A DNA stretch of 50,731 nucleotides from an uncultured bacterium (GTDB taxonomy: Bacteria; Actinomycetota; Coriobacteriia; Coriobacteriales; Coriobacteriaceae). Where the stretch lies: assembly GCA_905215755.1 (NCBI GenBank), contig CAJMRE010000010.1, positions 1-50,731 on the forward strand, in the 5' to 3' direction. Both the position numbers and the translations under genes were made by a program. The notes under the pieces are model-generated. The model ran no database searches, was not told where the DNA came from, and saw only the letters and a list, made by a program, of their open reading frames with translations. Shown here one piece after another: positions 1 through 8,092 of this stretch. Position 1 is the first letter of the stretch. Every line of letters begins with the position of its first letter.

Positions 1-74
1 AGTCGTCTCTTTTATGTTTCCTTTAGCCGTTGCTGCCTAGGATGGGGGTTAGTCGGTAGGAAAGGAGCGCCTGT

Positions 75-1643
75 ATGGACGACGCGAGCGAGCGTGCAAT
101 CGAAGAGGACATGCTCGATCAGTTCAACTACTTTGATGATGAGGATGAGGAGCTAATCGATCGTCGCGAGCCAGCGCCGCTTGATTCCTTTGATCTGGTC
201 GATGAAGAGCCCAACGAGGACGAGGGCGAATCAACGGAGCCCCCACAGTCTTCGCGCCTGGACTCGCTGCTTTCGAGAGTCCCTATGCACCACGGCGCTC
301 GTGCCGGTGCACTCCATATGAAAACTGATTGGCACCAGATCGTGACGGCAGGCGATGAGCTTGCCGTCGATGCGCCACTCACCGACAAGTCATCCATCAT
401 CTGCCGCACCGGCATGCTTATGCTGGCAAGCGGAACAGGTGCCTGGCGCGTGCGCGATACCATGAATCGTGTTGCTGCCGTACTCGGCGTCACGATTCAC
501 GTCGACCTGAGTCTTCTGTCGTTTGAGTGCACTTGCATCGAAGATGGCCACTGCTTTAACGAGGTTGTCAGCCTGCCCACAACGGGAGTCAATACCCATC
601 GCATTTGGATGATGGAGAGTTTCCTCAAGGAAATCGAGACCTATGGTCGTCGCTTCACGGTACACGAGTATCACGAGATGCTCAGGACCGTTGAGAGCTC
701 AAAGCCCGATTACTCTCCCTGGCAACAGGGCCTTGCGGCAGCCTGTGCTTGCGGCGCCTTCGTCTTTTTGCTCGGCGGCGGCCCTATCGAGATGGCCTGC
801 GCGTTTGTGGGCGCGGGTGTCGGCAACTTTGCCCGCTCCCATATTCTCAAGCAAGGCCTTGGTCAGTTCAGCGCGCTGACGACCGGCGTTGCGCTCGCTT
901 GCGTTTCGTATCTGCTGGCATTGCTCGGCCTTGGCCAGGTCATACCGGGGGCAATGTCGCACCAAGAAGGCTATATCGGCGCCATGCTCTTTGTGATTCC
1001 CGGCTTTCCGCTCATTACGGCAGGCCTCGACATCGCCAAGCTCGACATGCGAAGCGGTATCGAGCGCCTTTCATATGCCGTATCGATTATTGTGATGGCG
1101 ACGCTCGTAGGTTGGATGGTTGCCGAGTGTGTTGGCCTGGCGCCGGACGACTTTGCCCCACTGGGCCTTTCGCCGCTTGCCCTTACGCTCCTACGCGTGG
1201 TGATGAGCTTCGTTGGCGTATTCGGCTTCTCGGTGATGTTCAACAGCCCGGTAAAGATGGCCGCGGCAGCTGGGTTGATCGGCGCCGTGTCCAATACCCT
1301 GCGTCTGACCCTTGTCGATGCGCCGACGATGATTCCCTTCCTGGGCCTCAGCACGGGAATGCCTCCCGAGGCAGCAGCGTTTATCGGCGCGCTGGTATCG
1401 GGTCTGCTGGCAAGCTTGGCCGAAGTCAAGCTCACCTACCCGCGCATCGCCCTCACGGTGCCTTCGATTGTCATTATGGTGCCCGGTCTGTATCTCTATC
1501 GCTCTATGTATTACATGTGCACCTTCGACACGGTCAACATGCTCGGCTGGTTTGTGCGCGCAGTGCTCATCGTGGCGTTTCTGCCCGTTGGCTTGGGCGT
1601 GGCGAGAACTCTCACCGACCCTCGCTGGCGCCACACCAGCTAA
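75..1643 (+). CDS. ThrE-family threonine/serine exporter-like membrane protein
   Basis: Predicted membrane exporter of the ThrE family, whose characterised corynebacterial member exports threonine and serine; the substrate here is not shown. Residues 1-65 are a very acidic, probably cytoplasmic extension. The soluble ThrE domain follows, recognisable by SGTGAWRVRDTMNRVAAVLG at residues 119-138. From about residue 220 there are roughly ten hydrophobic helices covering both halves of the family, so this is the full-length fused form (522 aa) rather than the split two-gene form. The ATG sits seven bases after AAAGGAG. It is monocistronic, followed by two palindromic elements. The family is confident, the transported amino acid is not. 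Confidence 0.85.
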   Translation: MDDASERAIEEDMLDQFNYFDDEDEELIDRREPAPLDSFDLVDEEPNEDEGESTEPPQSSRLDSLLSRVPMHHGARAGALHMKTDWHQIVTAGDELAVDAPLTDKSSIICRTGMLMLASGTGAWRVRDTMNRVAAVLGVTIHVDLSLLSFECTCIEDGHCFNEVVSLPTTGVNTHRIWMMESFLKEIETYGRRFTVHEYHEMLRTVESSKPDYSPWQQGLAAACACGAFVFLLGGGPIEMACAFVGAGVGNFARSHILKQGLGQFSALTTGVALACVSYLLALLGLGQVIPGAMSHQEGYIGAMLFVIPGFPLITAGLDIAKLDMRSGIERLSYAVSIIVMATLVGWMVAECVGLAPDDFAPLGLSPLALTLLRVVMSFVGVFGFSVMFNSPVKMAAAAGLIGAVSNTLRLTLVDAPTMIPFLGLSTGMPPEAAAFIGALVSGLLASLAEVKLTYPRIALTVPSIVIMVPGLYLYRSMYYMCTFDTVNMLGWFVRAVLIVAFLPVGLGVARTLTDPRWRHTS

Positions 1644-1676
1644 TTGGTGCAAGGGGGACAGGTTACTTTGCACCAA
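1644..1676. repeat. Palindromic element, CCTGTCCC family (copy 1)
   Basis: Perfect nine-base arms TTGGTGCAA (1644-1652) and TTGCACCAA (1668-1676) enclose a loop that reads AACCTGTCCCCC on the minus strand. It begins immediately after the TAA of the ThrE-like gene. The same loop motif recurs inside hairpins near 27801, 30515, 33537 and 33592, each with different arms. Confidence 0.75.
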
Positions 1677-1680
1677 ATGA

Positions 1681-1745
1681 GTTGCGGTGAAATAGGGACT
1701 GAATTGTTGCTTAAAGGGTCAAAACAGTCCGTATTCCACCGCAAC
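1681..1745. repeat. Palindromic element, GTTGCGGTGAAATA family (copy 1)
   Basis: Arms of 21 bases (1681-1701 and 1725-1745) pair with two mismatches around a 23-base loop. The outer 14 bases, GTTGCGGTGAAATA, are shared with the elements at 41052 and 45191, while the inner stem differs between copies. Together with the previous element it fills the space after the ThrE-like gene. Confidence 0.8.
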
Positions 1746-1797
1746 TTATGGGGTCGGGGGTTTTGGTGCCCTGCATCTCCACAAACTCAACGCTTAC

Positions 1798-1945
1798 GAA
1801 GCGCGCGCCGTTCGTGTTAGGGTGGTTCCACCACATAAGTAGTCGCAGACGCGCGTAACACGGGCGGGCGAGATGAAGTCCCAACAGCTCCATCTTGCCC
1901 GCCCGTTTTTGTTGCGTGGTGTAGCGGCGTAACACAGAAAGGACC
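1798..1945 (+). promoter_or_regulatory. Structured 5' leader with possible attenuator
   Basis: The leader of the DUF2798 gene contains a small hairpin GGTGG/CCACC (1821-1833). A longer-range pairing CGTGTTA (1813-1819) with TAACACG (1856-1862) overlaps the first bases of the terminator stem at 1860. GCGTAACAC recurs at 1928-1936 just ahead of the ribosome-binding site, so the upstream strand has two possible partners. This is compatible with a riboswitch or attenuator, but it matches no class I recognise. Confidence 0.35.
1860..1911 (+). terminator. Strong intrinsic terminator in the leader of the DUF2798 gene
   Basis: Arms ACGGGCGGGCGAGATG (1860-1875) and CATCTTGCCCGCCCGT (1891-1906) are perfectly complementary and are followed by five T. 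The hairpin lies only 35 bases before the DUF2798 gene, so it either ends read-through from the ThrE-like gene or acts as a leader attenuator. Confidence 0.8.
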
Positions 1946-2503
1946 ATGCCCTTTATGCCTATCAACAAACGAGAGAGCCTGCTGTTCACCTTTATCATGT
2001 GCTTTTGCATGGTGCTCTGGATGAGCAACTACAACGTCGTCCTGCAGCATGGGGCCATCAACGGCGAGGTTGTTGCCGCCGCGTGGCTCGGCTTCCCCGT
2101 TGCCTACGTTTTCGCCATGTGCTGCGACTGGTTTGTTGCCAGCCCCCTTGCCAAGGGTTTTGCTTTTAAATTCCTGGTCACGCCGGGCAAGAGCTCGCCG
2201 CTTGCCATGACGCTTGCCGTCAGCTCCTGCATGGTCGTTCCCATGGTCATCATCATGTCGCTCTACGGCGCATGCGAAGGCCTGTTCCATATGCCTGGAG
2301 GCCCGCTTGCCAATTTGCAGGCGCTGCCGATGATGCGGCTCGTCAACATTCCGCGCAACTTTATCATGGCCCTGCCCTGGAACCTGCTGGTGGCTGGTCC
2401 GGTTGCTCGCTTTGTCTTCCGCCGCGCCTTCCCTGTGGGGACGGTTTTCGAGGAGGAGCATGCCGAGCTCTTGGAGCAGGCTATGGCTCCTGAGTGCGAG
2501 TAG
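1946..2503 (+). CDS. DUF2798 family integral membrane protein
   Basis: A 185-aa protein of unknown function made of two similar halves, each with two membrane helices. The first half starts LLFTFIMCFCMVLWMSNYNV near residue 12, and a second copy of the pattern (LAMTLAVSSCMVVPMVIIM) lies near residue 86. The repeated pattern with small residues and a conserved asparagine fits tandem DUF2798 domains. Two starts are possible: the ATG at 1946 lies close to AAAGGA (1938-1943), and the ATG at 1955 is better spaced. The acidic tail (residues about 165-185) should be cytoplasmic. The preceding leader and terminator suggest conditional expression. No function can be assigned. Confidence 0.75.
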   Translation: MPFMPINKRESLLFTFIMCFCMVLWMSNYNVVLQHGAINGEVVAAAWLGFPVAYVFAMCCDWFVASPLAKGFAFKFLVTPGKSSPLAMTLAVSSCMVVPMVIIMSLYGACEGLFHMPGGPLANLQALPMMRLVNIPRNFIMALPWNLLVAGPVARFVFRRAFPVGTVFEEEHAELLEQAMAPECE

Positions 2504-2669
2504 CTCGCTTAGGGATCTGCTGAGCGCGGGCGACTTGCTTGGTTGGAGCCCTAAGCGTGGATAGCTCTCTCGGCGACATCGCGGGCGTGAGCGGTGCGCA
2601 TGACCGGAGGGCCCGTGCTGCTCCGTTGCCCGACGTGCTAGCGCGCAGAACAATCTGTTGGTGCATTCG
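2504..2669. other. Intergenic stretch with an imperfect palindrome
   Basis: No gene is supported here. CGCTTAGGG (2506-2514) and CCCTAAGCG (2549-2557) form an inverted repeat just after the DUF2798 stop. The rest is GC-rich with no convincing ORF or ribosome-binding site. Confidence 0.45.
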
Positions 2670-2703
2670 GCGGCTGCTGAAGCGTTTCGGCAGCCGCTTT
2701 TTA
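2670..2703 (+). terminator. Intrinsic terminator after the DUF2798 gene
   Basis: Arms GCGGCTGCTGAA (2670-2681) and TTCGGCAGCCGC (2686-2697) are perfectly complementary with a four-base loop and are followed by five T. Confidence 0.9.
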
Positions 2704-2714
2704 TACGGAGTTTA

Positions 2715-2735
2715 AATACAACAGTCTGTTGTATT
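2715..2735. promoter_or_regulatory. Dyad operator, probably for the TetR-family regulator
   Basis: AATACAACA (2715-2723), a GTC spacer, and TGTTGTATT (2727-2735) form a perfect dyad 50 bases before the activase gene. It is AT-rich in a GC-rich neighbourhood and has the length and symmetry of TetR-family operators. A TetR regulator is the last gene of this two-gene unit, which makes autoregulation the simplest reading; that is inference. Confidence 0.65.
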
Positions 2736-2784
2736 ACGTAGAGTGGTAAATCTCTAGCAGGAAAAATGCGAGAGACGGAGCATT

Positions 2785-5700
2785 ATGGCGTTGCTAGTAG
2801 GACTGGACGTAGGGTCGACGACGACCAAAGTTTACGCGATGCACGAGGATATGACCGAGGCGTGGTGGGGATATCGCCGCCACGGGGCGTGTCAGACAGC
2901 GAGCGTGCGCGCCATGCTCGGCGAGCTCGCCGAGCGCTTTCCCCATGAGTCGCTGCGCGTTGCGGTGACCGGCTCGGGTGCGCGCGATATCGCGACCGCG
3001 CTGGGCGCCTCGTACGTTCAGGAGGTGGTCGCCAACGCGCTCGCGATCAGCAGGTTCTATCCGCAGACGCGCTGCGCCATCGAGCTGGGCGGCCAAGACG
3101 CCAAGATGATCTTCTTCCGCACCAACGATAAGGGAGACATCGAGGTTGCCGACATGCGCATGAACGGCTCGTGCGCAGGCGGTACCGGTGCATTTATCGA
3201 CGAGATGGCAAAGCTCATGGGGGTCGGCACCGAATCGGGCGAGTTCGAGCAGCTCGCAAGCCGGGGAACGACCGTCCACGAGGTCTCGGGCCGCTGCGGC
3301 GTGTACGCAAAGACCGATATCCAGCCGCTGCTCAACGAGGGCATTCCTACCACCGACCTGGCGCTTTCGGCGCTTCACGCGGTCGCCCGCCAAACGATTG
3401 GCGGTCTGGCCCAGGGTATCGACATCGAGCCGCCGGTAATCTTCGAGGGCGGTACGCTCGCCTACAACCCCACGCTGGTCCGCGTGTTCCGGGAGCAACT
3501 GAATCTATCGGACGATCAGGTTATCGTCCCGCGCGATCCGCAGATCATGGTCACGCGCGGTGCCGCCCTGTCGCTGACCGACATGTTCGCATCGTCCCAA
3601 CCGATCGACCTTCCCGACGCTTTTGTCCGGCTGGATAAGCTCGAGACGGTCGCGCCCGCAAGCGGGGAGGGACGTCTTGCCCAGCCCTTTTTTGCCACAC
3701 CTGCCGAGCAGGCGGATTTTACGGCACGCCATGGCAAAGAGACGCCGGCAAAGGGTCCGGATGCGTATGCGCCCGGAGAGACGGTGCGTGTGGCGCTCGG
3801 TATCGATTCGGGGAGCACGACGACCAAGTTCGCCCTGGTCGATGAGGCGGGTGAGCTTGTCGATTCGTTCTACGCGTCTAATAACGGCAGACCGCTCGAC
3901 GTCGCCCAACAGGGTCTTGTCAGCTTGAAGAACCGCTGGGAGACAGCGGGAGTCACGCTTGCGATCGATGCCGTGGGCACCACGGGATACGGCGAGGAGC
4001 TTTTCGCGCGCGCGTTCCACGCCGACTACCATACGGTCGAGACGGTCGCGCACGCCCGCGCCGCGTGCGCATGCGTTCCCGATGCGACCTTCGTGCTCGA
4101 CATCGGCGGACAGGATATGAAGGCCATCTGGCTCAACCACGGCGTGCTGACCGATATCGTCGTCAACGAGGCGTGCTCTGCGGGCTGCGGCTCGTTCCTC
4201 GAGGGTTTTGCCAAAAACCTCGGAATAGCCGTTGAGGATATCGCGACCGAGGCATTTTCGTCCAAAGCCCCCGCCGTTCTCGGCAGCCGCTGCACGGTGT
4301 TCATGAACAGCAGCGTCGTTTCCGAGCAGCGGCGCGGTAAGGGTCCGGGCGACATCATGGCCGGTCTCTGCCGTTCGATTATCGAGAACGTGTTCACCAA
4401 GGTCATTCGCGTTTCAAATCTCAACCGTCTGGGCGACAAAGTCGTCGTCCAGGGCGGCACGTTCCGAAACGACGCGGTGCTGCGCGCATTCGAGCAGTAT
4501 CTGGGCAAACCCGTCACGCGTGCGCCCCACCCGGGGCTGATGGGCGCTATCGGTATCGCCCTGCTCGCGCGCGAGGAATGCCGCAAGGGCGACGCCGGCA
4601 CGTCGTTTATCGGGCTCGATGCCGTGGAGCGCTTCGAGCATCGCGAGTTCGGCGGCGTTACCTGCCGTCGGTGCAACAACCGCTGCCAGCGCGCGGTCGT
4701 GGCATTTGGCGACGGCTCGCTTTACGTCACGGGCAATCGCTGCCCGCGCGGCGGCGCCATCTCATGGGATGAGCTCGTGCGCGAGGTTCCCGCGGCGGAG
4801 GAGCTGCGTCCGCAGGGTGCTTGCGAGGCACAGGCACCCGGCACGGGGCGCGACCGGACCGCGGCTGCCCCCAATCTCTTTGTCGACCGCGAGAAGCTGC
4901 TGTTCGAGTCGTACCCCACGGTTCCCGTCAGCGGGGGGGGGCGCGATGTCACGATCGGCATTCCCCGTGTGCTCGAGTTCTGGGACACCATGCCGTTCTG
5001 GTCGACGTTCTTCAGCACGCTCGGCTTTAAGGTGCGCGTCTCGGGACGCAGCACCAAGGCGATGTACGAGCGCGGTCTGGCGCACGTCACATCCGACACC
5101 GTGTGCTTCCCGGCCAAGCTCGTCCACGGGCACATCCGCAATCTCGTCGACGCCGGCGTCGACCGCATCTTCATGCCCATCATCACGACGGTGCCCACCG
5201 AAAACACCGCCTCTACCAGCGAGTGGATGTGCGCCGTCGTAAAGGGATACCCCTACGTGATGCGCAATTCCGATAACCCGGAGGAGCGTTTCGGCGTTCC
5301 GTTCGATACGCCGCTGTTCCACTGGTACGACGAGGGCGACCGAAACCGCCAGCTCAAGGCGTGGTGCAAGGAGACCTTCGATATCGATGCCGACCTGGTT
5401 GCCAAGGCGACCGAGCAGGCGGACCGCGCGCAGGAGACGTTTGAGAACCAGCTGCAGCTGCGCGGCAGGCAGGTGCTCGAGAACGTGCACGAGGACGGCG
5501 GCTACGCGGTGGTGATCGCTTCGCGCCCGTACCACAACGACCCGCTGGTCAACCACGGGCTGCCCAAGCTCTTCTCTGAGCGCGGCATCCCCGTGCTGAC
5601 GCCCGATGCGGTGCCGGGGGTCTGCAACGTCGATCTTTCCAACAGCCGCATCGACATCGTGAACAACTACCATGCGCGCATGCTGTCGTGCGCGGTCATC

Positions 5701-7227
5701 GTCGCATCGACGCCCGAGCTCGAGCTCGTGCAGATGGGCAGCTTCGGCTGCGGCCACGATGCGTATCTCACCGACGAGATCGCGCGCATGATGGGCGAGA
5801 TGGGCTCCAAGGTTCCGATGATGATCAAGCTCGATGAGAGCGACGTCGCCGGTCCCATGGGCATTCGCGTGCGTTCGTTTATCGAGTCGGTCAACCGTCG
5901 TCGCGCGGAGGAGCGTGCCGAGGGCGCCCGGGTGCACGCGGTCCATCCGCTCGACGACCCGTATAAGGTCAAGTACACCAAGCGCGACCGGCACGACAAG
6001 ATCGCGCTGGTCCCCAACACCTCCCATGCGTTCTGCAGGCTCATGACCGCGGCGATGCGCAATCAGGGCGTGCGCGCCGAGGCCCTTGATATCGGGCGCG
6101 AGGATGCCATCCGCCTGGGCAAACGCTATGTGCACAACGACATCTGCTTCCCCGCGCAAATCGTGATCGGCGAGGCGCTCGCGGCACTCGAGAGCGGTAA
6201 GTACGACCCGCACGACGTCGCCGTGGTGACTGGCAAGTATATCGGCGACTGCCGCCTGACGCACTACATGCCCCTGCTGCGCCGCGCGCTCGACGACGCG
6301 GGATACGACTATGTCCCGGTGCTCACCAACGACGACGTCGATGCCCACAATGCGCATCCGGGCTTCAAGCTCGGCCTTGGCCCGAGCATCCAGATCGCCT
6401 ACGGTCTTCCCATGATCGATGCCCTCGAGGCCATGCTTAGGCGCATCCGTCCCTACGAGCTCGAGAAGGGCGCGGCGGACGCTGCGTTCGACCGCGCGCT
6501 CGATGAGGTTATCGAGGGCATGGAGCGCTCCGGGCTGAGAGGCCAGGCGACGGGCTTCAAACGCGCGCTTGCGATCATGGACGCCGTTCCGTACGACCGC
6601 TCGAACCCGCATCCGACCGTTCTCATCGTGGGCGAGTACCTGCTCAATTTCCATCTCGGCGCCAACCACGAGATCGAGCGCTACCTCGAGGACAACGGGC
6701 TCGAGGTCATCGAGGCGCGCATGACCGACGTGATCCGCAAGACCTATTTCTACAAGCATGCGCAGTCGCGCGAGTTCCACGTCGACCTGTCGCTGCCCGA
6801 AAAGGCCTGGTACGCCACGGCGGACAACCTGTTCGAGCTCGCGCACGACCGTTGCGACCGCCTGGGCGCGGCGAGCCCGCTCTACGAGCCGCCGACGCGC
6901 ATGCCCGAGCTCGTGCGCGCGAGCGATAAGATCCTGCACCATACGTTCGATGCGGGCGAGGGCGTGCTGATTCCGGCGGAGATCCTCGAGCACGCCAAGC
7001 GCGGCTGCCGCAACTTCGTGATCCTGCAGCCGTTCGGGTGTCTGCCCAACCATGTCGTGGGGCGCGGGCTCATCCATGCGCTCAAGGAGCAGTATCCCAC
7101 GGCGCAGTTCCTGCCGCTCGACTACGATCCCGACGTGAGCTTCGCCAACGTGGAGAACCGTCTTCAGATGCTCATCATGAACGCCAAGGCGCAGGGGTGC
7201 GGTGAGGCGCATGGCGAGACCGCGTAA
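2785..7227 (+). CDS. Giant 2-hydroxyacyl-CoA dehydratase activase-like protein
   Basis: A 1480-aa fusion of two BadF/BadG/BcrA/BcrD-type ATPase domains, a cysteine motif and a DUF2229/HgdB-like C-terminal half. The first ATPase domain starts GLDVGSTTTKVYAM near residue 6, with GGQDAKM and NGSCAGGTGAF further on. The second starts ALGIDSGSTTTKFALVD near residue 337, with DIGGQDMK and NEACSAGCGSF. Cysteines in CRRCNNRC and NRCPRG (near residues 630-660) may bind a metal or cluster. Activases of this family use ATP to inject an electron into 2-hydroxyacyl-CoA dehydratases; the long fused proteins are widespread in anaerobes, but their substrate is generally unknown. A G9 tract at 4933-4941 encodes three glycines. 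The downstream TetR gene overlaps by 17 bases, indicating one operon. Confidence 0.85.
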   Translation: MALLVGLDVGSTTTKVYAMHEDMTEAWWGYRRHGACQTASVRAMLGELAERFPHESLRVAVTGSGARDIATALGASYVQEVVANALAISRFYPQTRCAIELGGQDAKMIFFRTNDKGDIEVADMRMNGSCAGGTGAFIDEMAKLMGVGTESGEFEQLASRGTTVHEVSGRCGVYAKTDIQPLLNEGIPTTDLALSALHAVARQTIGGLAQGIDIEPPVIFEGGTLAYNPTLVRVFREQLNLSDDQVIVPRDPQIMVTRGAALSLTDMFASSQPIDLPDAFVRLDKLETVAPASGEGRLAQPFFATPAEQADFTARHGKETPAKGPDAYAPGETVRVALGIDSGSTTTKFALVDEAGELVDSFYASNNGRPLDVAQQGLVSLKNRWETAGVTLAIDAVGTTGYGEELFARAFHADYHTVETVAHARAACACVPDATFVLDIGGQDMKAIWLNHGVLTDIVVNEACSAGCGSFLEGFAKNLGIAVEDIATEAFSSKAPAVLGSRCTVFMNSSVVSEQRRGKGPGDIMAGLCRSIIENVFTKVIRVSNLNRLGDKVVVQGGTFRNDAVLRAFEQYLGKPVTRAPHPGLMGAIGIALLAREECRKGDAGTSFIGLDAVERFEHREFGGVTCRRCNNRCQRAVVAFGDGSLYVTGNRCPRGGAISWDELVREVPAAEELRPQGACEAQAPGTGRDRTAAAPNLFVDREKLLFESYPTVPVSGGGRDVTIGIPRVLEFWDTMPFWSTFFSTLGFKVRVSGRSTKAMYERGLAHVTSDTVCFPAKLVHGHIRNLVDAGVDRIFMPIITTVPTENTASTSEWMCAVVKGYPYVMRNSDNPEERFGVPFDTPLFHWYDEGDRNRQLKAWCKETFDIDADLVAKATEQADRAQETFENQLQLRGRQVLENVHEDGGYAVVIASRPYHNDPLVNHGLPKLFSERGIPVLTPDAVPGVCNVDLSNSRIDIVNNYHARMLSCAVIVASTPELELVQMGSFGCGHDAYLTDEIARMMGEMGSKVPMMIKLDESDVAGPMGIRVRSFIESVNRRRAEERAEGARVHAVHPLDDPYKVKYTKRDRHDKIALVPNTSHAFCRLMTAAMRNQGVRAEALDIGREDAIRLGKRYVHNDICFPAQIVIGEALAALESGKYDPHDVAVVTGKYIGDCRLTHYMPLLRRALDDAGYDYVPVLTNDDVDAHNAHPGFKLGLGPSIQIAYGLPMIDALEAMLRRIRPYELEKGAADAAFDRALDEVIEGMERSGLRGQATGFKRALAIMDAVPYDRSNPHPTVLIVGEYLLNFHLGANHEIERYLEDNGLEVIEARMTDVIRKTYFYKHAQSREFHVDLSLPEKAWYATADNLFELAHDRCDRLGAASPLYEPPTRMPELVRASDKILHHTFDAGEGVLIPAEILEHAKRGCRNFVILQPFGCLPNHVVGRGLIHALKEQYPTAQFLPLDYDPDVSFANVENRLQMLIMNAKAQGCGEAHGETA

Positions 7228-7960
7228 GGACGCCGATGCGCCCGATGCACGCACCCGTATCATCGAGGCGTTTTGGGAGCTCATCGAGAACAACAGCATC
7301 TTCGAGCTGTCGGTTGGCGAGGTGACCCGCGCCGCCCAGTGCAATCGCGGAACGTTTTACTACTATTTTCACGATTTCGATGAACTCGTCGCCATCGCCA
7401 TAGCCCAGCTGCTGCAGGATAACGAGCTCATCACCGATGCCCTCTGGCATTTTTCGAGCGAGGGCGACCTTTCGGCGTTCGACCGGCGCGACGTCCGCTG
7501 CCTGCTGCGGCGCATCGTCATCACCATGAGGGCGGGTGCCGCCGAGCAGGTCGTGCAGGGCATCCATACGATCATCATCGACCGCGTGAGAGAGATCGTC
7601 CACCCCGACGGAGAAGAGCTCAAGGCAGATTCGAGCTTTGCGGTGGGCTTTCTGGTCTCGGGCATCATGGGCTTTGTGATGGCGGTCGGCTTTGCCCGGG
7701 AGGGCGGCGAGGAGATAGACCTCGAGCAGCTGGGGGACAGCGCGTGCGCGTACCTGAGGGCGGTCGCCATGCAGACGGTGGAAACGGTCGCGCAAGTCGA
7801 GGGCGTCGATACATCCGAGCTGCTCGAACGCGTCTCCAAGGAGGCCGATGCCTATCGCGTATCGCGTGCGACGAGTCCCGACGTGGTGAAAGACGCCCAG
7901 GGTTTCTCTTGCGGGGCGCCTGTCGCGCATCGCGCGGTGAGTCCCGCGATGCGGTCATAA
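7211..7960 (+). CDS. TetR/AcrR-family transcriptional regulator
   Basis: A 249-aa regulator. The N-terminal helix-turn-helix spans about residues 12-58, with ELSVGEVTRAAQCNRGTFYY as the typical TetR recognition region followed by YFHDFDELV. The C-terminal part is helical and presumably binds a small ligand. I chose the ATG at 7211 (MARPRKD) because GGTGAGG lies just before it; a GTG at 7202 would add three residues. The start is inside the 3' end of the activase gene, so the two are translationally linked. The dyad at 2715-2735 is the likely operator. The ligand is unknown; an acyl-CoA or hydroxy-acid related to the activase pathway is a guess. Confidence 0.85.
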   Translation: MARPRKDADAPDARTRIIEAFWELIENNSIFELSVGEVTRAAQCNRGTFYYYFHDFDELVAIAIAQLLQDNELITDALWHFSSEGDLSAFDRRDVRCLLRRIVITMRAGAAEQVVQGIHTIIIDRVREIVHPDGEELKADSSFAVGFLVSGIMGFVMAVGFAREGGEEIDLEQLGDSACAYLRAVAMQTVETVAQVEGVDTSELLERVSKEADAYRVSRATSPDVVKDAQGFSCGAPVAHRAVSPAMRS

Positions 7961-8092
7961 CCTGCATTCATGTGAGCCGGGTTTATAGATATTCCTCCAG
8001 CTGTTAACATAGACAACCTGTGGGTAAAGAGACAAAAGCGCCGCCGACGGGCGGGCGTTTTGATTTCGATGAACTCATGTAAGGAAACGAGC

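Noticed and set aside
1798..1860. T-box leader
   Set aside because: AGGGTGGTTCCACC at 1819-1832 only partly matches the T-box sequence, there is no stem I or specifier loop, and the downstream gene is not amino-acid related.
4762..7344. An 860-codon open frame antisense to the activase gene
   Set aside because: It mirrors a GC-rich coding strand, has no ribosome-binding site or recognisable domain, and its residues reflect the complement of the real gene.
7961..8092. Terminator or heat-shock operator before clpC
   Set aside because: A GC-rich imperfect hairpin near 8039-8060 followed by TTTTGATTT is too irregular to call, and no clear CtsR, HrcA or ClgR site is visible.
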